DNA of 64,000 bases from Nansenia antarctica (Eukaryota; Chordata; Actinopteri; Argentiniformes; Microstomatidae). The notes below the pieces were generated by a model. The model was not told the DNA's origin. It saw only the letters and a list, made by a program, of their open reading frames with translations, and made no database searches. Positions 38,998 through 51,506 of this stretch are shown here, piece by piece. A program made the translations under genes and the position numbers. The stretch spans positions 18,205,560 to 18,269,559 of the forward strand of contig OZ022352.1 of the NCBI GenBank assembly GCA_963989245.1, read 5' to 3'. Positions within the stretch are counted from its first letter, which is position 1. Each line of letters starts with the position of its first letter.

Positions 38998-41286
38998 ATG
39001 CATTTGTGTACCCAAACTTGTACAATCCGATCCAAAAAATGCACAAAGGAAACAAGTGTGAAATTGACTGAGAATATCTGTTTATCGCGTTTTGTTTTGC
39101 TTATGTCGGGTGATGTCCACCAATGCCCAGGTCTGTTTTCGGGAGCATGAAGCTCTGATTCGAATGGTGATACCTGCGGCAACGTCTACGTGGACAGGAG
39201 CAACATACCTGTTTCACATCAGCAGTGAAGTACCGGTTGTTGTTGAATGTTGCCAACCGAATCCTCCTCCTTACACCTGCTGTCCGAGAGACACGGAGGG
39301 ACCCAAGGCCGAGCTTGAGGGGAGCGCTGGAGGCAGAAATCTTAACCAAAATGAGGACTACACGTTTTTCATCTTAATATCAGAAGCCTCCTTCCTAACA
39401 TTGAACATTCTGTTCAGCAGCAGTAAGGTGGGAGTGATTTGTTTTAGTGAGACATGGCTTGATAGCTCTATAAGTGATTCTGAAATTGAGATAGAAAATG
39501 ATGTTGTCGTAAGAAAGGACAGAAATAGGAAGGGAGGTGGAGTATGTGTCCGACATTGCTTTTAATTTTAAATCAGATTTTAATCATGACGAGATTGAGG
39601 CTGTTTGGCTGGATATTTTGCTACCCAAGTGCAAACCAATTCTGTTAGGTGCCTGTTACCGACCCACCGACTGGAACAACTTGTATGGTCTTTTAGAAGA
39701 GATGTGTTCCAATTGTACAGACTTTGAGAAATCGGAAGTTGTAATGGTAGGCGATTTCAACACGGACACTCACAAAAAGGGCAGTGCCGGACAAAAAGCC
39801 CTTGTCTTTTTGTAAAATGTTTGATTTGCACCAGCTCAAACAAACCTACGAGAGTGAGTTCCTCGACTCAAAACATTATAGATGTAATATTGGTGACCAA
39901 TAAAGCAAGGGTCGCAATCTCCGGTGTTGTTGGCTTTACCCTCAGTGATCACTATGGCATAATTATTTTGCACCAGGAAGGTACAGGAAATCACTTATAA
40001 CTCCCACAATACTGTCAGAATTAGATCACTGAAGAATTATCGTAGGGAGGAATTCACTGACTGTTTAAGTAAAATAGATTGGTCTCAGGTCATGCTCTGT
40101 AATGAGGTGGATAAAGCATGGTCTTATGCAGGCTGTTGATTCACTAGCTCCAATGAAGATGGTTAGAATAAAACAAAGAACACAATCCTGGATAAGTGAT
40201 GATATATTGGAGGCCATTAAACGGAGAAACAAATACTTTGCAGAGTTCAAGAAGTACCGGTCAGAACAGGTTTTCTCGGAATTTAAGAATCACAGAAATG
40301 AGGTAAATAGGATGATAGAGAGAGCAAAGAAAGGATATTTCAGCAAGAAGATCTCAGAAAACAGGAACAATCCATGACAGCTCTGGAAGACACTGAAACT
40401 GGTAGGATATAGCAAGAAACTCATGACTAAATCAGTTAACCTTAGTCTAGATGTAGGAGGCAGGATTTCTGCTGACAAACAAGAAGTCGCAGACAGCTTG
40501 AACAGCTACTTTACAACCATCGCTAAGACTCTGGTTGATAAGTTGCCAGCTAGGACTGGATGCTATGGGGAGAGTCAAGTTCAGCAATTCTATTTAGATC
40601 ATAGAGCCCAAGCAGATGCCTTTTCTTTTAAGATGGTGACTGAGAAGGCAGTGCTGGAAAAACGTAAAAAACGTGATGCATCCAAAGCAACAGGACTTGT
40701 TCCTGGCAGGTTTCTGAAGGATGCTGCAGAAATTATTTCTCCATGTGTAGCCCACATAGTTAATATATCTATTGAAACAGGTACATTTCCTAGTGAAATT
40801 AAGATGGCGAGAGTCATGCCTCTATTTAAAAAAGGAAACAAACTAGATCAGGGAAATGATAGGCCGGTTTTATCAAAAGTAATGGAAAGGATTATGTATG
40901 AGCAGATAGATACAGTAAGTACATCACCACTCACAATTTGATGTTTCAGTTCCAGTCAGGCTTCAGGAAGTCCCATTCCACAGACACTTGTCTGTTGTTT
41001 ATCACAGACTACATCAGGAGAGAGGTAGACGAGGGGAAATTCTGTGGAATGGTGATGTTGGACCTACCGACCTAAAAAGCATTTGATACAGTGGATCACA
41101 ACATCTTATCAATGAAGCTCAAAGTGTTGGGCTTCAATTAGGCAGCTTTAAAATGAGTTAGCTCTTATCTCGAAGGTAGACAGCAGATGGTGGATGTTAA
41201 TGGAGTTCTCTCCAATCCAAAGACAGTGGATTGTGGTGTCCCACAGGGTAGCGTACTGGGCCCACTACTCTTCCTTCTCTACAATA

Positions 41287-41802
41287 GGGTTGGACCATAG
41301 TACATGCTGACCGGCCTGTGACCTAGCCGGCGCCTATTGACTATTAAAGCTGCTTGCTTTCGGGTTTTCCCCATGTGTGAGGGGACGCTGGCATGTGTGA
41401 GGGGACGCTGGCATGTGTGAGGGGACGCTGGCATGTGTGAGGGGACGCTGGCATGTGTGAGGGGACGCTGCCATGTGTGAGGGGACGCTGGCATGTTTTG
41501 TTGCCGCTCCTCAAGCTGCTCAAGCTCCTCAAGCTCTTTGTTGTTTTTTCACCGTTCCTGCTGTGAATCTCAGCATTTTCTAAACTCAGTATGAAGAATT
41601 GTTCACTACTGGATTTCTATACCCACCATCGCCGTTGTTCAGCAGCTGGTTGACGTTTTGGCTGGCGTTCAGTAGCTAAACTCCACCGTCCTGCTGCTAG
41701 CGCATGCAGCCAGCCATTCCCCAGCGTTTACCACCATCGGAGTAACGTCTCTTCTCTAAAGATAAAAAAAAAAAGAGAAGAGAAAAGAAAAGAGAAAAGA
41801 GT
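41287..41802 (+). other. Insert in the LINE containing a 20-bp minisatellite and A-rich end
   Basis: The LINE frame stops at LFLLYN and resumes in its C-terminal part at about 41820. The intervening sequence is unrelated: 41372-41496 holds six tandem copies of a 20-bp unit (catgtgtgaggggacgctgg) and the segment closes with an A/G-rich stretch (aaaaaaaaaaagagaag). A poly-A-like end suggests retroposition. No flanking duplication was identified. Confidence 0.6.
41372..41496. repeat. Minisatellite, 20-bp unit, six copies
   Basis: catgtgtgaggggacgctgg repeated head-to-tail. The copies are identical except one c for g change at 41471, so the array is recent or homogenised. Confidence 0.95.
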
Positions 41803-42195
41803 CATTTTTATACTCAGCGGTAGTTATTTGGAACAGTGTGCCTGTTGAGCTGAAGACTATAATAAATAGATTTAAGATACTTCTGAAAAAATGGCTTAGA
41901 GGTGAACATTAACAGACTAGTTAGGAAGAAGGCCTTAGGGCTTTATTGTTTTTTTATGAATGTTCCAATGTTGCTGTGTCAGTTGATTGCCGTTAGGATG
42001 TTGTGTTAATGTGTCATGCTGCCATGAACACTCACCCTCACTGCCATACCGCCCCGCACCCCCTTCCAACAAGGACCACCATGGAAATAAGCACTTCTGC
42101 TTTGTTGTGCTATCCTTGATAGTTTTAGAACAAAAATGATGTATGAAGCTGCTTCAGATGCATTGTTATTTTTGTATTTTAAAATGGTCTAATAA

Positions 42196-42230
<35 letters not shown>

Positions 42231-45200
42231 GGGCTGTGTGGAGGCAGAGAGGAATTCTCAGTTGAAAGGTAGCTAGGTAACCTCTCTACCATCAACACAG
42301 ATCTGCTCATGTGGCTTCTTAGCCATGGCACTGAATGTTTAGCATGGCAGTCCTCTAGTATGGACGTCAATGAGGTGTGTGGACGACCTCTCAGAAGAGA
42401 GGTAGCTAAATCACCCACAGATCTGTTAGGGTGGCCTCGCAGCCACACAGCCCACTCTGGTAGATGAATGTGTGAATATGCATGACTGGTCTAGTTTCCA
42501 GCTGGCCAGTTAGCTACTGAGCTACTGAGTTTCACTGTTTCTAGAGCTATTCTGAAAACAGCCTGATTCTAAGTGTTTTTAAATGAATCATTTTACACAT
42601 CTTAAAGTATCATGGGGGTGGTTGAAGAAAAACAGAAAAGCTATTTGTGCAATCACAGTTTGACTTTGCCTTTGGAAATAGATGTAGAGTTCAATTTGGA
42701 GCAAGATGCTGAGTAAATTGAGTAAGTTTAAAAGCTGTGAACTTTCTTTGGGACTATAATGAGATGCCTTTGCAAAGCTGAGAATAACTTAATTCACATG
42801 ATTATTTAAATCAAGTGCAGAAAAATGGAAAACACAAACCCTATATTACTTTCAACAAAGAGATTCATTTAAATTGTCTCATTTTGGTTGGGTAGGATAA
42901 ACAGCTACTGTGTGTAGTTCATTTCTCTTTCTCTGTTTTCTTATTTATTTTCAATCTCTCTTCTCTATCCAGTTAACTGATCTCTGTCTGAAATAACGCA
43001 CCATAGGAGAGGATCACAGGCAGGGAAGCTCAACAACTCCAGGTTAATACTCACAACATGAGACGAATTCAGAGATTATGGCAATAGGATGTGATGAATT
43101 CAGTTTTGTTTTATGTTATCCAACCCTTTCTGAAAGTGTGTAATTGGTGCAGGTTGTGCAGGACAGCCTTTAAAAAAACATGACCCCAGAACCAGGTTTC
43201 GGAGCTTAACTGTAACTCTATTTGTTTTACGATATCACTAGGGGCAAACTGTGTGTATGTAGGGTGGACTGACAGCGCGCCCCAAGTCACTCACGCTTGG
43301 CCGTGCCCTGGGCGAGTAACTAATAAAACAGCATTTTCACATCGACCGCCTGAAGAGGTTTGAAGCGGTCACGAGTGAGCGCCAAACGGGCTGATATTGA
43401 GTGATGTTGATGTGTGTATCTAGTGTTACACCTAGGTTTCATACAGTTTTGTTAACCACAACTAGACATCCGTGAGGGTCAGATCAGCATATATAGTTAT
43501 TTGGTTTGTAGGACCTAAAATCAGCATTTCAGATATTTATTTTTTTATCAAAGTTAAAAGTGTTTAAAGGTTTGGTGCCATCCATTTATTTATATTCAAT
43601 ATAACAGTACGATGTTTGTAATGTTTGTAATGTTGATATGTAATAGGAAAAGAAGAGAACGCACACCGCAGAAAACTTGGGCGAGGTGCTGACAACGGAA
43701 CAATAACTATTAATATAAAAGTAGTAGAGGCCGCACACTCTAGTTCCAGATGCAAAAATGTGTTTTTAATATGACGGTTTCGGCCGTAGCCTTTGTCAAG
43801 TCTTACATATATCCAAAACAGTGCAAGACAGCCATTAAATAGAAAGGTAAGCTACATTTAATAGGTAACACCTGTGAGGACACACCACCTGAGTGAGATT
43901 ACAATGTCGTCATCAATACATGAAAAAAGAATCAAAACAATCGGCGTCACAGGTAAGCTATACACTAACTCAAAATTCTATGTACATGAATAGACCCATC
44001 GGTGAAGGCTAGACATAAATAACTTGTAGCCTCAAGCAGAGAGCTGAGTCCTGAAAGAAGAAAGAAAAGAAAAGAAAAGGGTCATACAATATATAGAGAC
44101 GGGGGGGGGGGGGGGACCTGCGTGGGAAACACAAACTGTAATGTTGATATGAACATCAAATGAATCAGAACCTGAATGCATACATTACAGTCTTGTGTAT
44201 TATAATACCCACACATATATTTGAATATACATTACAAGTAAACAAGTCATTTTGGTCTTCTGCTATTGTGTTTGCTTGCTGCATTCTGAGGCTTCTGTAA
44301 ACAAGGGGCATATTAAACCCTCCCCCATGACTTCTCCCTGGGCAGAGTGATTGTGCCTAGCAGGCATGGATAAGCAAACACATGAATATTCAAAACAAAG
44401 TAATCTCACATCTCACACCTCCCTCCCTGCCTCGAAAACACCCAGGTGATAATATAGCCCAACCTAGCCAAGCACAGCTAAAGAACCTCTCCATCAAAAT
44501 GCCTGATGTGCCCTGCTTTAATGGGCTGCTTTGAGACAGCACATTACAGAGGGAGGGAGGGAGAGCTAGAGAAAGAACAAGCTTTAAAGGAAAAGGCGGG
44601 AAGATGGACAGAGGTGAGAGAGCACACACAGAGGGTTCCTCGGAGACCCTTTAAGCTCTAACTGCTGGCTTCCCGCTTCACTCAGGCTTGTTAGGGTGGC
44701 TTGTGGGACAACAGACAGTATACAGTATACAGTACTGTCAACAACTCATGGGCACAGGCACAGCAGTAAACACTGTGACGACCACTGAATCCAATATAGA
44801 GAGTCGGGGAAAACAAACCACTGAATGGCCATGAAGTTGAGCTCCAGTGGAAAACCGGAGAGGGTGTCTGTTATGGCGACGCTGAGGTTCCTGATCAGAC
44901 GAGCCGTGTCGTTAACATGCCATGCTTTCCACGATTCCATTCATTCCAATGCAGGGCATTCTGTTTATTTTAGAGCGTTCAACTCATTCTAGTGCACACT
45001 CATGCATTCCAATGCATAAGGCTTCTTTATTCTGAAGAGCACTCCAATCACTCCAGTCCTCACCTCACCTACAGAGATGTACAGAGCCCTTCTGAGTGCA
45101 CTTAACTATTTAAAAGTTCAGAGTGCATCAGCGGGAAGAAAGAGTCAGTTTAGACATTCAGATGTTTGGGAGACATACAGCTTTGAACCCAGACTGACAG

Positions 45201-45960
45201 AGGAGATGATCGGCCTACATCGGTTAGCTTAGCGGAGAACATTTGAGGAGTTTAGCATTTTAGGAGTGTTTCTCCCTCTCTAGAGCAGCTGTCATCAGCA
45301 CATACGTCTCCCCTAGGGACGCGTCAATCACCCAGTCAGAGTGCAGCTGGAGCAGGGAGATCTACTGGGGCTTACTGGCACTGGCTTGCCTCTGAAAACA
45401 TCAACGACTAATCAGAACATTTGGGTTAGCTAATGTATAAAAGCTGGAGCTTGGAGTTATACCTCCAAATTGACATCCCCACTGCTTTACATTATTACAG
45501 GATTTCAGACTCTGGGAGCAAGATGCGCAGTACCTTGCGTACCGTGCAGATGACGCTTATCATATGAATGGCCGTATTGTATTGCGGAAGGCCACACTTA
45601 ATTACTTGGTTAATATGTGGAAATTATGAATTAAGTGGCTTTGTCACTGACAAAATGCAAGAAGATGAAGATTAGACTAAACCTAGTCAGTCAGAATGGC
45701 ACGCTACATTTGAATTTCACCCTTCAATGCACATAGTGCTGTGGCTTGATCATGAATTACTGTACATGAAAAGCCATTGTATGTCCTTCAAACTAGCTAG
45801 GGCACTGAATTGAGTACTGTGAGGATAGCAGGTTGATATTATTTATGGTTGTGTGTAAGTGCACACATGCTAATATTCTCATGCTGTATGGTTAACATGT
45901 GTCAAGTTATTCATCAACTAATGCTGACATGTGTGAGACTGCATCCTCTCTGACTGACCT
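42231..45960. other. Intronic DNA; possible retroposon piece near 43.7 kb
   Basis: 43690-43830 (gaggccgcacactctagttc, gacggtttcggccgtagcct, ttgtcaagtctt) resembles a widespread fish repeat with a 'tttcggcc' core; identification is tentative. A G run sits at 44101. 45480-45720 is AT-rich and repeat-free. No exon recognised. Confidence 0.35.
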
Positions 45961-46014
45961 GAATAGGAATTGGTAATTGTTCTATTTTATTGCATCAACT
46001 ATCAATCGTCAGGT

Positions 46015-46155
46015 ACTCTGTATTCTCTCCTCTCCCATCCTCTCCTTTCCTCTTATTTCCTCTACCCTCCTCTACTCTCTCCTCCCCTCCTCTCCTCTCC
46101 CCTCTTCTCTCCTCCCCTCCTCTCCTCTCCTCTCCCCTCCTCCAATCTCCTCTCA
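46015..46155. repeat. (TCTCC)n polypyrimidine tract
   Basis: Imperfect tctcc/cctct units over 140 bp, all pyrimidine on the plus strand; candidate triplex-forming DNA. Confidence 0.9.
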
Positions 46156-47094
46156 AGCATCGATTGTGTAGTCCTCTCCTACTACTCTGCTACAGTAGGT
46201 GGTCTCTCCTCTGTGATCCTTTAGCCGTGTTGATGGATGGAACATGTGTAACCTTTGGGATGTTCTCTCCACTGAAGAGGAGCAATGTGTCATGTGTGTG
46301 TCATGCGTGTTCCACAGCCGAGACAGGGCATTGATGCGTCACTTTACCCTGTGATGTATGTCCCTAAAAGAGCCCATGACTGTCTTTCTCTCCCTACCCC
46401 CTTCTCTCTCTCTTTCCTCTTCCTGGGATGTCTGTATGTCGGTGGATGTACAATGCGCTTTACAGAAAACCAGTCCAATCCAACACAACACGGTACATCC
46501 ACGACCATGAACTAAGGTACCCGCTATCTATCAGTGGGAGGCCATCACAACACTCCAAACACAAGGAAAATGAATTTCCTCTTTCCAATTCCCTCAGCAT
46601 TAATGGGAGTCACCCATGGGCTGCCAGAAAGAGCCTTTTCCATCCAATTCTCCTATCCTCCACAGAACAGATAAGAGCTGCCCGTATCTGCAACCAATGT
46701 TTTCCATTAGTTTCAAATGATAAAGAAAAACTTGCGGATACACTAACTCAGTTCTTTCCATTCTGGGTGATGAGTAATACCTCTGAGTGTCTGCTGTGAT
46801 GTGCGGAACTCTTTGTCTGTTTGTAGACTAACTTCTACTTACTGTGCACTTCCATGTCTGATGGAGATGTGACGGGAGAGCAAGGAGGATGTAACCCTAT
46901 TGGCCTTGATGTAAAGACTCTGTTCAGCCCCTGAACTGGAGGCTCTCTCTCCTGTAAATTGAACTTCCTGCCCCTGAGTTACAAAGTGAGCCAGAAGGAG
47001 ACTGTTTGTAACTATTGAACTCAAATGCAGAACACTGTTAGATGATGGTAAAAAAAACAAAGGCTGGGTGTATTTATAGAAGGGACGACAGGAC

Positions 47095-47250
47095 TAAGCA
47101 GAGCTCCGAGGGTAGAGCAGGTAGGCCGTTAGACAGGGCAGGCAGACAGACAGGGCAGGCAGGCCGTCAGACAGGGCAGGCAGGCAGACAGACGGGGCAG
47201 GCAGGTGGACAGGGCTGGGGGGGCAGGTAGGGCAGGCAGGCAGGAGTCAG
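47095..47250. repeat. GGCAGGCAGACAGAC-type minisatellite
   Basis: Diverged units built on gacagggcaggcagacaga over about 150 bp. No coding value. Confidence 0.85.
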
Positions 47251-47925
47251 CGGCAGGAGTCAGGCTGTCGTACTGCAGGCACAGGGAAACAAGGGTTAGT
47301 GAACTATCTACTATTACTAGTTGCATCACTAGTGTATCCTGTCTTACCTGTAATATTGTCACCTTTGTCTTGTATTATATCTATTGCCTTATGTGTTGTG
47401 CTGCGCGTAAATGTTCTTGCTTTGCATACGTATGCAAGCTTTTTATGCCAGTTCTACGCAAAGCTTTATAAATGAGGCCCCAGGAGTCAAATTTAAATTC
47501 TCTCATTGAGATGATGAAAGTCAGCAAAGAGCTTGCCGTGGGCCTGGCACCTGGTATAATGGAGACTGCAATTAGAAGTATCAACTGTGTTGAGTGAAAA
47601 AGTGATGCAAGGTCATGAAAACAAAAGGAGGTAGCAGTCACAGTTCATCGACCCGGTTGAATTTGTAGCGAATGAGGTGACTCAGATTATTGATTTTCTC
47701 ACCTCCTCATAGTGAGTCAAACCAATTTTAAACCTATTACAAATTACCCTTTTTATCACATTTGGCACAAAACAATATCAGCTCAGCAAAGAAGGGACAA
47801 TAAAAAAGGAATATGGGCAGAGTGGTTGTGTGTTCACTTCAGAGATTGTGGTTGAGCTTAGTGACACATACACACACATGCACGAACAAACGCGCACACA
47901 CACACACACACACACACACAAGACA

Positions 47926-49837
47926 TACACTGATCAAAAATATAAACACCACTGTTCTTGCTCCAATTTTTCTTTTTGAAATCAAAGGTCTAAGACTTTT
48001 CCTATGTAAAGAAAAGGGTATTTCTCTCAAATTTTGTTCACAAATTTGTTTAAATCTATGGTAGTGAGCACTTCTCCTTTGCCGAGATAATCCATCCACC
48101 TGACAGGTGTGGCATATCAAGATACTGATTAGACAGCATGGTTATTGCACAGGTGTGCCTTAGGCTGGTCACAATAAAAGGCCACTCTATAATATGCAGT
48201 TTTACAGATGGATTTCACAGATATGCATTTTCATTTATTTGGGGGGGGGGGGGGTCAGAAAACCAGTCAGTATTTGGTATGACCACTATTTGCCTCACAC
48301 AGTGCAACACATCTCCTTTGCATAGTGTTGATCAGGTTGTTGATTGTGGCCTGTGGAATCTGTTGGCTCACTCCTCTTCAATGGCTGTGCGAAGTTGCTT
48401 GATATGGGCAGGAACTGGAATACGCTGTTGTATACGCCGATCCAGAGCATCCCAAACATGCTCAATGGGTGACATGTCCGGTGAGTATGCAGGCCATGCA
48501 AGAACTGGGATGTTTTCAGCCTCCAGGAATTGGGTACAGATCCTTGCCACATGGGTCCGTGCATTATCATGCTGCAACATGAGGTGATAGGCTTCATTCA
48601 CACGGCAGTGAAATGTGACCCAAATCAAAAAAAATTGCCGACATGTGACTCAGGTCTGATTTATGCATGACCGTGTGAACAGCGCAAGTCACATGAAATC
48701 TGACTTTTTTAAATCTGACCTGGGTTGCGTTCAGAGGTGGTATTACATCGGATACATATCTGATATTTAGCAACGCGCCCCCGTCTGAACTGTCAAGTCG
48801 GGTTTAATGCGACTTTTACGTCACTCTAGCAGGATTGCCAGATGGGATTGACAATTTACAGCCTAACCAGTCTATAACCGCTAAATCCAGTAGCCCATTC
48901 GGCGGTACCCCACCCATCTGGCAACCCTGCACTCTAGACGCACTTGCTCATATCTTGCTCAAATCTTTGTGGCTTCCGCTGCACAAAAACTTGAAAATTA
49001 AACCGGTTGTAAACGTTATCATGTTATCCTGTATATTATATCATAAATCTAGATATACTTGCAGTATACACAGAGTAGACCTGTATCTTACAGAGACTTA
49101 GATTTAGTCATCTAAAAATGAATTAGACCCCTATACTTTCTTTTATTTATTTTAATTTTAATTTATATTTGTTTATTTATTTTTGTTTCTTTTTAATTTA
49201 CTACTAGATCTTTTCAGTTTGTAAAGCGTCTTTGAGTGTCTAGAAAAGTGCTATATTATTATTATTATCCATGGTTACGTCCGTAAACAGTGCGCTGCAC
49301 GTGACATCGTGACGTCATTGTTATTGTCCTGCACATGTGGGTCTGTTCAGGGCCGTGGAATGTTCACACGGGAGTCAATGTAGGTCAAATATAGGTCACA
49401 TTTTAAAAGTAATGTGAACTGCCAAACAAAAAAGTCGGATCTGTGTAAAAAAATCTGAATTGAGCATCATGACCTGCCGTGTGAACGAACCCATAGTGGT
49501 GGATGAATGGCACAACAATGGGCCTCAGCATCTCATCACTGGATGCCTGTGCATTCAAACTGTAGCATATGAGAGGCCTTTTATTGTGATCAGCCACCTG
49601 TGCAATAATCATGCTGTCTAATCAATTGTCTAATTGTCTAATTGATATGCCACACCTGTCAGGTGGATGAATTATCTCGGCAAAGGAGAAGTGCTCACTA
49701 ATACAGATTTAAACTAATTTGTGAACACAATGAGAGAAATAGGCCTTTTGTGTACATAGAAAAAGTCTTAGACCTTTCAACTCGTGAAAAATTGGAACAA
49801 AAACTAAAGTAGTGCGTTTATATTTTTGTTCATTGTA
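47926..49837 (-). mobile_element. Tc1-like transposon split by a nested insertion
   Basis: Inverted ends cactgatcaaaaatataaac and its counterpart gtttatatttttgttcattg, with TA at both borders. On the minus strand, 48625-48368 encodes QHDNARTHVARICTQFLEAE then YSPDMSPIEHVWDALDRRI, the DNA.. and SPDxxPIEHxW blocks with two catalytic acids of DDE transposases. The N-terminal half of the transposase is absent; an old internal deletion. A CA repeat precedes the left end. A second element is inserted at 48594-49489. Confidence 0.85.
48591..49489. mobile_element. MITE nested in the Tc1 element (19-bp TIRs)
   Basis: Termini ggcttcattcacacggcag and, read inversely, gggttcgttcacacggcag agree at 17 of 19 positions. 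The trinucleotide ata is at each edge; the Tc1 sequence reads continuously (gaggtgatag/tggtggatg) once the insert is removed. TIR plus 3-bp duplication suits PIF/Harbinger. Inside it, 49205-49268 has an L2-type tail (tgtaaagcgtctttgagtgt...gtgctat, then tta repeats), a third layer of insertion. Confidence 0.72.
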
Positions 49838-49839
49838 AT

Positions 49840-51190
49840 TACAGTACACCTCTCTGCACATCAAATTATTAACATGTAGGGTTTTATAACATGACCTTCA
49901 CTCATATTCTCCATCATCACTCATTCAGCAAAGTATGTATTAGGTCCACCCTTTATTCATTGTGATCCAGTTTGCTGCAGCCATAGAGATGAAACAGAAC
50001 TGATATAGCTATGATTGTAGCAGTGAGTATAATCAGGGATGGCCTGCAGATATTTTAAAGGCTATAGAACTGGGCTGTCAGGCTGTAGCACACTGTAAAT
50101 GGAAACAAACTGCTCTGCCACCCACGCTTGTCATGGAACGCAGGGAACTCAAAGGTCTTCATTAATTATTACTGTCCAGAGCAAAACAGTTTAAAGATTA
50201 AAAAAGGAAATCCTTCATTTATATGTCATTTTTAGCAAAAGCCTTTAGACTACCAAACATTTAAAATCGCAATTTCTGGCAACAAATACGGGTCAAATTA
50301 AATTAGGGGGTTAGAAGGCAGTGGAAAATGATCCCTCAAAAGTAGGCCGACTCTGTAGTAAGCCAGTAAGTACTGGCTTTGGACTGCAATGGAACACATT
50401 GAACTTTTACATGACATAGCCCATGCCCATTGGATGATGTCCATCTTAGACAGAATTTGAGATACGTCCTTCTAAAAACATTAAAGAGTGCACTTCTGTA
50501 CAGTTTAAGAATCTTTTTCTTATCTTATAGTTTAGTAGCTCTGTTTTTGTTGTGAATATTATATTTGACCTTTTCACCCCAAACAGTTTGAGTAGTTGTT
50601 GTGTGCGTTTATGACAGCAGGAGCGCACTCCCTATAGATAGTCTTCTACTATTTTAAAGGTCATCCCACCAATCAGACATGATTGGCTTCCAGGTAGTGT
50701 GACAAGTTTCTTGGCAATTTCGTAAATACAGCCAGGGATTTTCACATAGTAGATTTTATACAAACAGTCAACTTGTTGTGGTCGCCTGTTGTGTAGCAGC
50801 ATCTGCTGCATCGATTAAACAGCTTCAAATTGCTATTGTTTTCATTTGACAATCTAGCCAATCAGATACAGATAACAATATCTGGGGCCTGGAGATTGTT
50901 AAACAGAAACAGCTTTAAGACTCCTGTCTGGAAAACACAATTGCATTATTCAACAGATAAGAAAAAGTGGTAGAATAGACTTTTGTTGTGTGGTTATGAC
51001 TCATGCAGAAAAAGTTTAACTCCAAGGCGCTTACTTTTTAAAACAATATATTTATTGATTTTCACTTTGCAAATCACATCAAATTGTACATTGAATAACA
51101 ATAGAAAAGATAGCAAACATTTTTCACCCTCCCACCACCCCTAACAAATGAATACTGACATAAACAGAACAAGAAGCTTACCTTTACGTG
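49840..51190. other. Intronic DNA, no clear feature
   Basis: AT-rich unique-looking sequence. No exon, repeat or transposon recognised on either strand. Confidence 0.4.
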
Positions 51191-51345
51191 TGAACCGGTC
51201 CACATGTCGAGGTGTCCCTGGGCAAGACACTGAACAAATTGCTCCGGCGCCTTGCATGGCAGCTTGCCACCATTGGTGTGTGAATGGGTGAATGAGAGGC
51301 CATTGTAAAGCGCTTTGGAATAACACACTATATAAGTGCAGTCCA
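51190..51345 (+). repeat. Retroposon 3' end just before an exon
   Basis: gaggtgtccctgggcaagac, tgaatgggtgaatgagaggc and cattgtaaagcgctttggaa then ctatataagtgcagtccatt form a frequent fish L2-type/SINE 3' terminus. It ends about 32 bp before the splice acceptor at 51376. Confidence 0.65.
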
Positions 51346-51376
51346 TTTATATCTCTATCTGTTGTTGTTTCAACAG

Positions 51377-51506
51377 CCACCGCTGCTCTCTGAATGGTGA
51401 GGATCTAAACAGACACTGGATGAAACCAGATCCTGTTCTGAGTCCGACCATCTACCACGCCAAAGGCTTCCTCTACTACCTCAACAGCATCGGTAGAACG
51501 CCACTG
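51377..51506 (+). CDS. agbl1: AGBL1-like exon with DLNR substrate-binding motif
   Basis: Acceptor tttcaacag, donor gtgaga; ends in phase 0. Encodes THRCSLNGEDLNRHWMKPDP then VLSPTIYHAKGFLYYLNSIG and RTPL. The HR and DLNR arginines/asparagine correspond to residues that in M14 peptidases hold the substrate carboxylate and polarise the scissile bond; Asn-Arg of DLNR are at 51408-51413. The residue before HR is Thr, where CCP1 and CCP4 usually have Asn (NGNHRC). The acceptor lies about 33 bp after the end of a retroposon tail, which supplies part of its upstream sequence. Confidence 0.95.

Larger units (their letters stand above)
39090..42230 (+). mobile_element. Degraded LINE (L2-like) with endonuclease and RT
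   Basis: Plus-strand frames in order: SETWLDSSISDSEIE and LGACYRPTDWN, VMVGDFNTD, then SDHYG (APE-type endonuclease); a linker with WISDDILEAIKRRNKYFAEF; RT blocks ADSLNSYFTTIAKTL, DASKATGLVPGRFLKDAAEI, MARVMPLFKKGN, FQSGFRKSHSTDTCLL, AFDTVDHNIL and GVPQGSVLGPLLFLLY. At 41820-41910 the C-terminal VPVELKTIINRFKILLKKWL follows. The tail is (ATCA)n at 42198-42230. Frameshifts and stops throughout. The YADD region is missing where another sequence is inserted. Confidence 0.85.
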
